A stretch of DNA of 64,000 nt from Verrucomicrobia bacterium LW23 (lineage in GTDB: Bacteria; Verrucomicrobiota; Verrucomicrobiia; Methylacidiphilales; UBA1321). The notes under the pieces were generated by a model that saw nothing but the letters and a program-made list of their open reading frames with translations, made no database searches and was not told the DNA's origin. A program made the translations under genes and the position numbers. Every line of letters starts with the position of its first letter. Within the stretch, counting starts at the first letter, position 1. The stretch is taken from positions 558,001 to 622,000 of the forward strand of contig QAZA01000045.1 of the NCBI GenBank assembly GCA_003054695.1. The letters run 5' to 3'. Positions 42,752 through 51,686 of the stretch are shown here, one piece after another.

Positions 42752-43654
42752 ATGTCCCAATCCTTTCAGTCAGATCTTTCGGAGCCCCTTGGCCGCGTTA
42801 CCAGTGCGCGCCGTAAAGTGCTGGTGACGGGCGCCGCAGGCAACATCGGTCGCTACTTTGCGCGGCATGCCGGGCATAAGTACGACATGCGCCTGATGGT
42901 GCGCGAGCTGGACGCCGACGCCGAGCAGCTGCGCGAGTTCGGCGAGGTCGTCGTCGCCAACCTGGGGGACCTCGACTCCATGCGCAAAGTGTGCGAAGGC
43001 GTCGATACCGTGCTGCATATGGCCGGCGTGCCGGACCCGAGCGCCACGTGGGGCGAGCTGTTGCAGGGCAACATCGTGGGCACCTACCACCTGATGGTGG
43101 CCGCCAAAGCCGCCGGCTGCCGCCGCGTGGTGCTGGCCTCGTCCATCCACGCTGTCTCCGGCTACCCGGCCGACGTTCAGGTAAAGACGAGCGATCCCGT
43201 GCACCCGGGCGACCTGTATGGCGTTACCAAGTGCTTTGCCGAGGCGCTGGGCCGCTACATGGCCACGCAGGAGGGCATGAGCGTGCTTACCATCCGCATC
43301 GGCGCCTTTCAGCCGCTGGAGGCCGCGCAGCATCACGAGTACTCGCTGCCGATGCTGGACGCGTTTATCTCCGAGCGCGACATGCAGCAACTGCTGGAGA
43401 AAGCCATTGATGTGGAAGGGCTTACGTTCGGCATCTTTCACGGCCTCAGCGACAACCGCTTCAAGCGCCTCGATATCTCCGACACCCGCGAACTCCTCGG
43501 CTACCAGCCCCAGGACGACTCCGTGCGCGAAAGCCCGCATCTGCGCCCCCTGCAGCTGCACGAGCAAATCGCCTCGCACAACGTCAAAGACCGCCGCCAG
43601 GAAAGCGGTCTGCGCGAGGAGCTGAGCAAGGCGTCCGCGGCCGCGGCGGGGTAA
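42752..43654 (+). CDS. NAD-dependent epimerase/dehydratase (extended SDR), uronate-dehydrogenase-like
   Basis: A 300-residue protein. The Rossmann motif is GAAGNIGR (residues about 27-34), the active-site pair is in YGVTK (Y-x3-K), and LASSIHAVSGYP holds the catalytic Ser. The overall pattern, with HxVSGYP and IGAFQP, resembles uronate dehydrogenases and related sugar SDRs. A helical Arg/Glu-rich C-terminal tail follows. The gene has a textbook ribosome-binding site (AAGGAG, 9 bases before ATG), uncommon in this window. Substrate not certain. Confidence 0.82.
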   Translation: MSQSFQSDLSEPLGRVTSARRKVLVTGAAGNIGRYFARHAGHKYDMRLMVRELDADAEQLREFGEVVVANLGDLDSMRKVCEGVDTVLHMAGVPDPSATWGELLQGNIVGTYHLMVAAKAAGCRRVVLASSIHAVSGYPADVQVKTSDPVHPGDLYGVTKCFAEALGRYMATQEGMSVLTIRIGAFQPLEAAQHHEYSLPMLDAFISERDMQQLLEKAIDVEGLTFGIFHGLSDNRFKRLDISDTRELLGYQPQDDSVRESPHLRPLQLHEQIASHNVKDRRQESGLREELSKASAAAAG

Positions 43655-43740
43655 CGGGATGCGCCGAAACCTGGAGGCTGGTGCATGCACTGGTATTGAA
43701 ACCGTGCCAGAGCTGTTTAAGCACAGGTGTAGCCAGGAGG

Positions 43741-43770
43741 TCCGAGAACCCGGCGAGGTTGATAGATCGC
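43741..43770. repeat. Degenerate AACCTCG-AGGTT repeat
   Basis: GAGAACCCGGCGAGGTTGAT followed by AGATCG parallels GAGAACCTCGAAGAGGTTGA followed by CCGATCG at 37049. Both lie between converging genes. Confidence 0.65.
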
Positions 43771-43797
43771 CGTGAAAACACATGTCCTTGATCCATC

Positions 43798-43962
43798 CTA
43801 GCGGAAAAAGCATGCGTACACCGCCAGGGCAAAAATCAGGGCCACCGCTGCAAAGCGACGCGGCGCAAGGGCTTGCGCACCGTGTTGGAGGTAATCCAGC
43901 CGCATCATGCACGCAAAAAGGCCCAGGCCGGCGGCGAACTTGATGGCCCAGGTATCGCTCAT
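43798..43962 (-). CDS. Small 54-aa membrane protein
   Basis: Start ATG at 43962 gives MSDTWAIKFAAGLGLFACMM, then RLDYLQHGAQALAPRR and a second hydrophobic helix ending VYACFFR. Two short membrane helices with a basic turn are predicted. A longer in-frame start at 44118 reads Arg/Pro-rich sequence and overlaps the cdsA promoter region, so the short form is preferred. Function unknown. It is divergent from cdsA. Confidence 0.5.
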   Translation of the reverse strand: MSDTWAIKFAAGLGLFACMMRLDYLQHGAQALAPRRFAAVALIFALAVYACFFR

Positions 43963-44125
43963 CGCATCACGAGTAGGTATCTGCGGCTGGCTGCGGATTC
44001 GCTGCAAGGCGACGCGTTTTCGCCTTGCCAGCGCGGGCGAGATGGGGTTATGTCCGCAACGTCCCGCGCTGTCGCATGCGCCCACATGGGCTGGCCGGCG
44101 TGGGCGCCCGTACGGCAATCCCTAC

Positions 44126-45022
44126 ATGGTAGATACCCGCATATTGCTTTGGCGATCGCTTTCGTCGCTGATTCTGTGGACCCTGGTGCTGACCATGGTT
44201 ATCCTGGATTGGCGCACGGGCTGCTGGCTTGTCATCGCCAGCTTTGGCCTGCTGGCGCAGCGCGAGTTTTACCGCGCGGAGCAAACCAAGGGGCATATCG
44301 TCTACTCCAAGTTTGGCCTGTTTTGCGGCTTCCTCCTCTTTCTCAACAGCTGGTACTTTTTGGTATGGAAGGGGTTAGGCGAGGGCGACCCGCATTCCCT
44401 GCGCGTGGTGGAGACGGTGTGGTGGGTGGAGGGCGTCATCGTGGTGTTTTGCATCATCGGCTCGCTAATCCGCCTGGTGGTAAGCGGCGAGCCCAAGCCG
44501 CAACCTATTGTCAGCCTGGCGCTTACGATTTTCGGGTTCCTCTACGTTCCGTACCTCTTCAATTTCGTCGCCAAAATCGCCTTCTGGCCGGATCCGGTGA
44601 ACGAAACGCGCATTGTGCTTGTCTACCTGCTGGCCGTCACAAAATTCTCGGACTTAGGGGCTTACGTCACGGGCATTCTGCTCGGCCGCCACAAAATGAT
44701 TCCGCGCGTCAGCCCTGGTAAAACGTGGGAGGGCTTTGCGGGCGGCATCGCCATCTCTCTCGGCGTCAGCCTCGCGCTCGTTTGGTACTTCCCCGTGCAA
44801 CTGCAGGGCATTGGCATGTGGGGCGCCCTGCTTCTGGGCATTGTCCTGCCCCTCATCAGCGTCGTGGGCGACCTGGCCGAGTCGGTCATCAAACGCGACG
44901 CCGCCATTAAGGACAGCGGCCGCAGCATCCCCGGCATCGGCGGCGCCCTCGATCTCGTCGACAGCATCCTCTTCACCGCGCCGGTTCTTTTCTTCTACCT
45001 CTACAGCAAAGCGCATTTGTAG
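44126..45022 (+). CDS. cdsA: Phosphatidate cytidylyltransferase
   Basis: A 298-residue inner-membrane enzyme making CDP-diacylglycerol from phosphatidate and CTP, with about eight membrane helices. The signature region ESVIKRDAAIKDSGRSIPGI continues GGALDLVDS. The K-R-D-x3-K-D core is intact, but the usual PGHGG His is Ile (PGIGG) and the final Asp-Arg is Val-Asp. TKFSDLGAYVTGILLGRHKM is the second conserved block. Start ATG at 44126 (MVDTRILLW) excludes a 73-codon non-conserved extension. dxr lies downstream on the same strand, the common cdsA-dxr order, but a long repeat separates them. Confidence 0.9.
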   Translation: MVDTRILLWRSLSSLILWTLVLTMVILDWRTGCWLVIASFGLLAQREFYRAEQTKGHIVYSKFGLFCGFLLFLNSWYFLVWKGLGEGDPHSLRVVETVWWVEGVIVVFCIIGSLIRLVVSGEPKPQPIVSLALTIFGFLYVPYLFNFVAKIAFWPDPVNETRIVLVYLLAVTKFSDLGAYVTGILLGRHKMIPRVSPGKTWEGFAGGIAISLGVSLALVWYFPVQLQGIGMWGALLLGIVLPLISVVGDLAESVIKRDAAIKDSGRSIPGIGGALDLVDSILFTAPVLFFYLYSKAHL

Positions 45023-45110
45023 GGGAGTGGACGAAAGGGGGAGGAGGATAGGAGAGTGGCTGCAGTTCAGGTTAAGCAGGGATGTGATAAACAATGGAGT
45101 TCCACTCCGT

Positions 45111-45243
45111 TCCCCCTTAGCGGCTTTGTCCCTCTTAGCGTGATAAAATCCGACTATCTCCTTTGCCGCTTTGCCGCTCGTGCAAGGAGATCGGGGAAGC
45201 AGATTTTATCACGCTAAGGGGGACAAAGCCGCTAAGGGGGGGA
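45111..45243. repeat. Long inverted repeat with CCTTAGCGGCTTTGTCCC arms
   Basis: Arms 45111-45150 and 45202-45243 are near-perfect complements ending at TGATAAAATC / GATTTTATCA. The GCGGCTTTGTCCC word also forms hairpin 1 of the element at 41427, so the two elements are related. It sits between cdsA and dxr. Confidence 0.88.
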
Positions 45244-45310
45244 AAGGGGAGCTTCGGTTACGTCCACCTGTCCGTAAACTGTCCTGTCCAAGATCATACT
45301 ACTATCCCCC

Positions 45311-45369
45311 GCCCCCTTTCGTCCCCTCCTCAATTTCGTGTGCTTTGTGTGCTTCGTGGTTAAATCCTC
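45311..45369. repeat. Single-arm CGTGTGCTTTGTGTGCTTCGTGG repeat
   Basis: It matches 19376-19438 over about 50 bases, including TTTCGTCCCCTCC and GTGGTTAAA. It lies just upstream of dxr in the same orientation relative to the gene as the copy before tyrS. Confidence 0.8.
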
Positions 45370-45440
45370 CCCTCCATCCCCTCTCCCCCCGCTTTTGCGC
45401 TTGGCAAACGGGGGCGAACCGGGTTGAAGTCTAGGGCTGT

Positions 45441-46628
45441 ATGAATTCGCCGTCCCCGCGCCGCAAGCGACTTGTTATTCTTGGCTCCACCGGTTCCATC
45501 GGCTTGAGCGCCCTGAAGGTGGCGCGGGATTTGCCGGAGCGCGTGGAGGTTATCGCACTGGCCGCCAACAAGCAGGGCTCCGTGCTGGCCGAGCAGGCGC
45601 GCGAGTTCTCCCCGCAGGCCGTCGCTCTTTTCGATGAATCCGGCCTGGACGACGTGCGCGGCGCGCTTCCCGAGGGCACAAAGCTGGCCCCTGCCGGCGT
45701 GCAGGGCCTTATCGACCTGGCCACGCTGCCCGAGGCCGACATGGTGCTCGTCGCGATCGTCGGCACCGCCGGCCTCGCCCCCGCCCTGGCTGCCATCCGC
45801 GCCGGCAAGGACCTCGCCATCGCCAGCAAGGAAATCCTGGTAATGGCCGGCGAGGAAGTGACGCGCGAAGCCGCCAAACACGGCGTCAAACTGCTGCCCG
45901 TGGACAGCGAGCACAACGCCATCTTTCAGTGCCTGGCCGCCGAGCCCGCGCGCCACATCCGCCGCCTCATCCTCACCGCCAGCGGCGGCCCCTTCCGCCG
46001 CACCCCCGCCGAGGAGCTGCCCAACGTGCGCCTGGAGCAGGCGCTGAAGCACCCCACGTGGAAGATGGGCCGCAAAATCACCATCGACAGCGCCACGCTC
46101 TTCAACAAAGGCCTGGAGATGATTGAAGCGCGCTGGCTGTTTGGCGTGGAGATGGATCGCGTTGATGTTGTGGTACATCCGCAAAGCATCATCCACTCCC
46201 TGGTGGAGTTTGTGGACGGCAGCCAGCTGGCCCAGCTGAGCCACAGCGACATGTGCTTCCCCATCCAGTACGCCGTAACCTGGCCGGACCGCCTGCCCAA
46301 CTGCCTGCGCCCGTTAAACTTGGCCGAACTGGGCAGCCTCACCTTCGAGGCGCCGGACCCCGTCCGCTTCCCCGCCCTGCGCCTGGCGCGCGAAGCCGGC
46401 GAACGCGGCGGCACCCTCCCCGCCGTCCTCAACGCCGCCAACGAGGTCGCCGTCCCCGCCTTTTGCGAAGGCCGCATCAGCTTCCCGCGCATCTGGGGCC
46501 TGGTGGAGGACGTGATGCGCGCGCACGAGAACATCGAGGCGCCCACCCTGGAGCAGATCATCCGCGCCGACGCCTGGGCGCGCACAACGGCGGAGGCACT
46601 GCTGCCCGAAGGCGCCGGCGTGGCGTAA
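45441..46628 (+). CDS. dxr: 1-deoxy-D-xylulose 5-phosphate reductoisomerase
   Basis: A 395-residue NADPH enzyme of the MEP isoprenoid pathway, converting DXP to MEP. The NADPH motif LGSTGSIGLSAL is at about residues 14-25. Metal and substrate residues lie in ASKEILVMAGE, PVDSEHNAIFQCL and ASGGPFRRTP; the C-terminal ATWKMGRKITIDSATLFNKG-type block (HPTWKMGRKITIDSATL) is intact. Start ATG at 45441 matches the family. It supplies precursors used by shc, CrtYcd and quinone enzymes elsewhere in the genome. Confidence 0.96.
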   Translation: MNSPSPRRKRLVILGSTGSIGLSALKVARDLPERVEVIALAANKQGSVLAEQAREFSPQAVALFDESGLDDVRGALPEGTKLAPAGVQGLIDLATLPEADMVLVAIVGTAGLAPALAAIRAGKDLAIASKEILVMAGEEVTREAAKHGVKLLPVDSEHNAIFQCLAAEPARHIRRLILTASGGPFRRTPAEELPNVRLEQALKHPTWKMGRKITIDSATLFNKGLEMIEARWLFGVEMDRVDVVVHPQSIIHSLVEFVDGSQLAQLSHSDMCFPIQYAVTWPDRLPNCLRPLNLAELGSLTFEAPDPVRFPALRLAREAGERGGTLPAVLNAANEVAVPAFCEGRISFPRIWGLVEDVMRAHENIEAPTLEQIIRADAWARTTAEALLPEGAGVA

Positions 46629-46658
46629 GTTGTTGCAAAAAAAGATGTTGAGGGGATT

Positions 46659-47699
46659 TTACCCGGCACTCTCCTCCGCCCCCTTGCCCACGCGGGTAAA
46701 GTAGAAGGTCACGGCCGTCAGCTGCACGATGCCAAAGAGAATCTTGACGGCGTAGGGTAGCACGGGCTCGTGGAACTGCGAGAAGAACGCCTCCACGATG
46801 CCGGCCCAGATGAGCAGGATGGCCATGCCGCCGAGCAGCGTCAGCATGTCCGGCAGCACGGCGCGCATGCGCTGGGAGAAGACGGCGCGCTGGCCCCAGC
46901 CGACGATGGCGCTGCCGAGCAGCAGGCCCACCTGGCCGGCCACGATGATCGCCGGGATTTCCACGCTGCCGTGCGGCAGCAGCCAGCCGATGAGAAAGAC
47001 GCCCTGGCCGTCCCAGATAAAGTCCGCCGCCACCAGGCCGAGGATGACGCCGTTAAAAAACAGCGCGATGAGGGTGCCGACGCCCCAGAGCATGCCGGTC
47101 GCCGCCGTTACCAGGCCCACGCGGATGTTGTTCGTCCAGTAAAACGCGGTGGCGCGTGTCATGCTGCCGGCGGTGCGGCCGTGGCCGGGGCTGGCTTCCT
47201 CCTCGCGCACGCGCTCGGTCGGCGTTTGCTCCAGGTGGCCAAACTGGCCGGGGATGAGGATGTGCTTGGCTTCGGGCTCCATCCACAGCATCAGCGCGCC
47301 AAACAGGCTGCCCAGCAAAAACATGCCGCAGCTGATATAGAACGCCATGATACGCCGCCGGAAGGTGATCGGCAGCGTCTCCGTAAGGTAGCGGACGAGC
47401 GCGTGCACTATGCCGCGGATGGACCGGATGTCGCGGGAGGTGCTCTCGCGGTTATCGTGAATCTCCGCATAGGCTGCAGCCACAAGGCCTTCCAGATAAT
47501 CGCGCAGCTGACCACTATGCACGCTGTTGCTCACACGTGCAAGGCCGTCGCACGTGCGCTCGTACAGGGCATGGAGCTCACGCACTTCGTCCAGAGTCAG
47601 TTTGCGACCTGGGCTTACCCGCGCGCGAATGAGAAGTTCATCCAGCCGCGCCCAGGTTGGGCGCTCATTGCGGACAAAGCGGTCTAGGTCGATGAGCAT
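46659..47699 (-). CDS. SpoIIM-like (stage II sporulation protein M) membrane protein
   Basis: A 346-residue protein with a soluble N-terminal helical region (residues 1-110) and about six membrane helices. The family motif LLPHGSVEIPAIIVAGQVGLLLG is present, preceded by LIALFFNGVILGLVAADF. In Firmicutes SpoIIM works in engulfment; outside spore formers the function is unknown, and the gene often occurs with RDD, MoxR and DUF58 genes. Here it stands alone opposite recA. Start ATG at 47699. Confidence 0.85.
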   Translation of the reverse strand: MLIDLDRFVRNERPTWARLDELLIRARVSPGRKLTLDEVRELHALYERTCDGLARVSNSVHSGQLRDYLEGLVAAAYAEIHDNRESTSRDIRSIRGIVHALVRYLTETLPITFRRRIMAFYISCGMFLLGSLFGALMLWMEPEAKHILIPGQFGHLEQTPTERVREEEASPGHGRTAGSMTRATAFYWTNNIRVGLVTAATGMLWGVGTLIALFFNGVILGLVAADFIWDGQGVFLIGWLLPHGSVEIPAIIVAGQVGLLLGSAIVGWGQRAVFSQRMRAVLPDMLTLLGGMAILLIWAGIVEAFFSQFHEPVLPYAVKILFGIVQLTAVTFYFTRVGKGAEESAG

Positions 47700-48127
47700 C
47701 GCGAGAGAGAATTAAGCACGGACGTGAGGAGAAAGCCAGCGCGGCGGAGGGTGATCACTATCTGTTTCAGAGGGGATGCCCGTGCAATGAAAATAATTTC
47801 ACTAAATTTCTTGCCATTCCGCAAGCAAAAAGTAGTGTGTGGATGTGTTCGGACGAGTAGCGGTGACCTGATCACCTGTGTGAGCGATCGCTATAGGTTC
47901 TGACCACCACGAGCGGCACCCTTATCACCCCGCGCGTTCTCCGTTCGCCCGGCCTACTCCCCCCCCATTTGCTCAACCGCAAACGCACTTAACGTCGCCC
48001 CATTGCCATGCAAACGCTAATCGATCCCACCGAAGTCGTTGATGATGTGCAAAGTACGGACATTTCCCAACCCGCCGCTGTTTTGCCTTTAGCTCCACAC
48101 GCACACACGCTACCTTCATCCCCACTT
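47700..48127. promoter_or_regulatory. Divergent region upstream of recA
   Basis: It contains an inverted repeat GGTGA-N5-TCACC at 47862-47876 and a second TGATCA word near 47750. AT-rich bases at 47785-47830 could hold promoters. A TGTTC half-site at 47846 has no matching GAACA four bases away, so I see no complete TGTTC-N4-GAACA LexA box. The 60 bases before the recA start are C/A/T-rich. The frame from 48008 upstream of recA is a possible 40-residue extension but reads low-complexity sequence. Confidence 0.4.
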
Positions 48128-49207
48128 ATGGCCGCCAAAGCTGATACCAAAGAATCCAGGACTGAGACTCGCGCCGAGGGCAAGGCGCCCGCCGCCCCCG
48201 CAGTGAACAACGTCGCCCGCGACCGCAACCTCGAAGCGGCCATCCAGTCGATCGCCAAAGAATACGGCGACGGCGCCATTATGCGCCTGGGCGACGACGG
48301 CGCCAAGCTGCGCGTCGAGTCGATCCCCACCGGCTGTATCAGCATCGACAACGCCCTGGGTTGCGGCGGCTTTCCCAAAGGGCGCATCATCGAGATTTTC
48401 GGCCCGGAATCATCCGGCAAAACCACGCTGACCCTGACGGTGCTGGCCCGCGCACAGCAAATGGGCGGCGTCGGCGCCTTTGTGGACGTGGAGCACGCGC
48501 TTGACCCCGCCTACGCTAAACGCCTGGGCGTCAACATGAACGAGCTGCTCGTCTCCCAGCCGGACAGCGGTGAAGAAGCGCTCACCATTGTGGAGATGCT
48601 CATCAAATCCAACGCCGTCGACGTCGTCGTACTCGACTCCGTCGCCGCGCTCGTCACCAAGGCGGAGCTGGAGGGTAACATGGGCGACGCCACCGTCGGC
48701 AGCCAGGCGCGCCTGATGAGCCAGGCCATGCGCAAACTTACCAGCGCCATCAGCAAAGCCAAAACGGTCTGCATCTTCACCAACCAGATTCGTGAGAAAA
48801 TTGGTGTGATGTTTGGCAACCCCGAGACGACGCCGGGCGGCAAAGCGCTCAAGTTCTACGCGTCGGTCCGCATCGATATCCGCCGCACCGCCGCCATCAA
48901 GCAGCCGGACGGCGCTGTGCTGGGCAACCGCACCAAGGTTAAAGTGGTGAAGAACAAGGTCGCCGCGCCCTTCCGCGAGGCCGAGTTCGACATCATGTAC
49001 AACGAGGGCATCAGCAGCGAAAGCAGCCTGCTCGAGCTGGCCACCGAACACGGCGTGCTGGACAAGAAAGGCGCGTGGCTCTACTTCGAAGGCGCCCAGG
49101 TAGCCAACGGCCGCGATGCCGCCAAGGAAGAGCTCAAAAAGAATCGGGAACTCTTCAACCGCATCCTGGAAGCCACCAAAGCCAAGCTGGCCGCCCTGGG
49201 CTATTGA
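48128..49207 (+). CDS. recA: Recombinase RecA
   Basis: A 359-residue DNA strand-exchange ATPase and SOS co-protease. Walker A is GPESSGKT at residues 92-99, Walker [11 protein letters not shown], loop L1/L2 region [19 protein letters not shown] and [20 protein letters not shown] are intact. The polymerisation motif is shifted by a 30-residue Ala/Lys/Thr-rich N-terminal extension. Start is placed at ATG 48128 ([10 protein letters not shown]); ATG 48008 would add 40 residues. The C-terminal domain ends in helices rather than the usual strongly acidic tail. Confidence 0.95.
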   Translation: MAAKADTKESRTETRAEGKAPAAPAVNNVARDRNLEAAIQSIAKEYGDGAIMRLGDDGAKLRVESIPTGCISIDNALGCGGFPKGRIIEIFGPESSGKTTLTLTVLARAQQMGGVGAFVDVEHALDPAYAKRLGVNMNELLVSQPDSGEEALTIVEMLIKSNAVDVVVLDSVAALVTKAELEGNMGDATVGSQARLMSQAMRKLTSAISKAKTVCIFTNQIREKIGVMFGNPETTPGGKALKFYASVRIDIRRTAAIKQPDGAVLGNRTKVKVVKNKVAAPFREAEFDIMYNEGISSESSLLELATEHGVLDKKGAWLYFEGAQVANGRDAAKEELKKNRELFNRILEATKAKLAALGY

Positions 49208-49343
49208 GAGTGACGGATGGGGCGGCATCGGCTCATCTCGCACAACTCAGACTAATCCAGACTAGACGGCGGGCGCAAGCACGGGTACTTTCGACGGTTT
49301 CGTCTCGTTACACACCGTCCCAATCCCCAAGCTTTCGCCCGCC

Positions 49344-51323
49344 ATGCCCCTCCTTCAGCTCAAAAACATCACGCTCCGCTACAGTGCCGCGCCGCTTCTG
49401 GATGGCGCGGACTTTCAGGTGGATGCGGGGGAACGCGTCTGTTTGCTCGGGCGCAACGGCGCGGGCAAAACGTCGCTCATGCGCATCATCAGCGGGGAGG
49501 AAACGCCGAACGATGGCGAGATTATCCGGCAGCCGGGGACGATCATCACCCGGCTGACGCAGGAAATTCCCGCCGACGTGGACGCGCCTGCCGCCGCGGC
49601 CAACGGGTCGTCGCCGACCGTGCTGGACGTGGTGCGCGGCGGGCTGAGCCCCGAACGCCATGAGGAAGAGTGGGAGTCCGACATCCGCATCGACGAGCTT
49701 CTTGCCGAGATGAAACTGCCTGCGGAGCAACGCTTTGCGGCGCTTTCCGGCGGCATGAAGCGCCGCGTGCTGCTGGCGCGTGCGCTGGCAGGTCTGCCCG
49801 ACGTTCTGCTGCTGGACGAGCCGACCAACCACCTCGATCTCGAGTCGATCCTGTGGCTGGAAAACGTGCTCCTCACCCGCAACATCACCCTCTTCTTCGT
49901 CACGCACGATCGCACCTTCCTGCGCCGCCTGGCCACCCGCATTGTGGAGCTGGACCGCGGCCGCCTCACCAGCTGGGCGTGCGACTACGACACGTTTCTG
50001 GACCGTAAAGCCGCCGCGCTGGAGGCCGAGGAGAAGCAGTGGGCCGCCTTTGACAAGAAGCTGGCCCAGGAGGAAGCATGGCTTCGTCAGGGCATCAAGG
50101 CGCGACGCACCCGCAACGAGGGGCGCGTACGCGCGCTGATGGCCATGCGCAACGAGCGCAGCCAGCGCCGCACCCGCGAGGGCACCGCGCGCATCGAGAT
50201 GCAATCTGGGCAGCTCTCCGGCCAGAAAGTCATTGAGGTTAAAGATGTTACGTTCTCTTACCCCGCAAGCGCGGAGGCCGCGGGCGCTGCTGTCGCCTCC
50301 CCCGCAGGCGCGGTGCAAAGCGGGCCGGTGATTCGCGACCTGACCACCACCATCTGGCGCGGCGATAAAGTTGGCATTATCGGGCCCAACGGCGGTGGCA
50401 AGACTACTCTGCTCAAGCTGCTGCTGGGCGAGATGCAGCCCGACGAAGGCGAGATCAAACGCGGCACCAATCTGCAAGTTGTTTATCTGGACCAGCTTAG
50501 AGGGCAGATTGACGACAGCAAAACCGTGGCCGAGAACGTGGCGGGCGACGCCGAGACGGTCACGTTCCAGGGTCGCGCGCGGCATATCCACAGCTATTTG
50601 CAGGACTTCCTCTTCCGCAGCGATCGCGTGCGCATGCAGGCCCGCATGCTCAGCGGCGGCGAGCGCAACCGCCTGCTTCTGGCCCGCCTGTTCCTCCAAC
50701 CCGCCAACGTGCTGGTGCTGGACGAACCGACGAACGACCTGGACGCCGAGACGCTGGAGCTCCTGGAGGAACTGCTCGTCGACTTCAACGGCACTCTCCT
50801 GCTCGTTTCCCACGATCGCGCTTTCCTGGACAACGTCGTCACCAGCACGCTCGTCTTCGAGGGCGACGGCTACGTGATGGAGTACTCCGGCGGCTACGAG
50901 GACTGGCTTCGCCAGCGTGCCGTCCTCCCCCGGGCCATGCTTCCGCCCTCCCCCCAGGCGCTCAGCGCCGTGGCCGGCCTGCCCAACCTGGCGGCCGCGG
51001 AACGCATTGAGGCGGCAACGTCTCCCGCCGGCACTGCCGTTGCCGCGCCGGCCGGTGGCAAATCCGCAAAAGGGCGCAAGTTCCTCAACCGCGAGCGCCG
51101 CGAGCTGGAGGAGCTGCCCGGCACTATTGAGAAGCTTGAAGCCGAACACGTAGCCCTGGGCGCAAAGCTTTGGGATCCAGAAGTTTATCAAAAGCAGCCC
51201 GACAAGGTGCCGCAGATGAAGGCCGAACTCGAAACGCTCTCCGGCAAAATCGAAACCGCCTATGCGCGCTGGGAGGAGCTGGAGGAGCTCCGCAAACAGT
51301 GCGATGGCGAAAGCGCGGCGTAA
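49344..51323 (+). CDS. uup: ABC-F ATPase, Uup type
   Basis: A 659-residue soluble protein with two ABC ATPase domains and no membrane segment. Walker A: GRNGAGKT (first) and GPNGGGKT (second). Signatures: LSGGMKRR and LSGGERNR. Walker B: LLLDEPTNHLD and LVLDEPTNDLD. The linker between domains is helical and basic (KARRTRNEGRVRALMAMRNERSQRR), and a C-terminal coiled coil of about 80 residues follows an Ala-rich spacer, as in Uup. ABC-F proteins act on the ribosome or, for Uup, on DNA-repair intermediates; it lies downstream of recA. Start ATG at 49344, C/T-rich leader. Confidence 0.88.
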   Translation: MPLLQLKNITLRYSAAPLLDGADFQVDAGERVCLLGRNGAGKTSLMRIISGEETPNDGEIIRQPGTIITRLTQEIPADVDAPAAAANGSSPTVLDVVRGGLSPERHEEEWESDIRIDELLAEMKLPAEQRFAALSGGMKRRVLLARALAGLPDVLLLDEPTNHLDLESILWLENVLLTRNITLFFVTHDRTFLRRLATRIVELDRGRLTSWACDYDTFLDRKAAALEAEEKQWAAFDKKLAQEEAWLRQGIKARRTRNEGRVRALMAMRNERSQRRTREGTARIEMQSGQLSGQKVIEVKDVTFSYPASAEAAGAAVASPAGAVQSGPVIRDLTTTIWRGDKVGIIGPNGGGKTTLLKLLLGEMQPDEGEIKRGTNLQVVYLDQLRGQIDDSKTVAENVAGDAETVTFQGRARHIHSYLQDFLFRSDRVRMQARMLSGGERNRLLLARLFLQPANVLVLDEPTNDLDAETLELLEELLVDFNGTLLLVSHDRAFLDNVVTSTLVFEGDGYVMEYSGGYEDWLRQRAVLPRAMLPPSPQALSAVAGLPNLAAAERIEAATSPAGTAVAAPAGGKSAKGRKFLNRERRELEELPGTIEKLEAEHVALGAKLWDPEVYQKQPDKVPQMKAELETLSGKIETAYARWEELEELRKQCDGESAA

Positions 51324-51686
51324 GCAACGTGCTCCTGCCATTCCATTCCGAGTGGCACATTTTTCCCCATTGCGGAAATTTGTGCAAGGCAGCGGCTTTG
51401 GATCGTCTGAGCCAAAGCTGAAGAGCAGAGGCGGGCAGCTTTTGCCTGAATTTTTGGCCCACGACGCCGAAAGTTAAGAGTGGTGCAGTTTGTGCTTGTG
51501 TTGAAACTACCCCACCGCTTTGATGCTCCGAACCATTGCTTCCATCCAAAGATCGCGTTGCCTGCATCATCCCATACTCTTCCCCTCGCATTTTCACTTT
51601 TTGCTTGAGAAATACCTGATTCCTCTCGAAATAGGAGGCCCGCTATTCGCGTGCCATCCCCTTATTCCCAGAGAGAGAGCTATCCT

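Noticed and set aside
47840-47860. LexA box upstream of recA
   Set aside because: Only a TGTTC half-site is present; the second half GAACA at the right spacing is missing.
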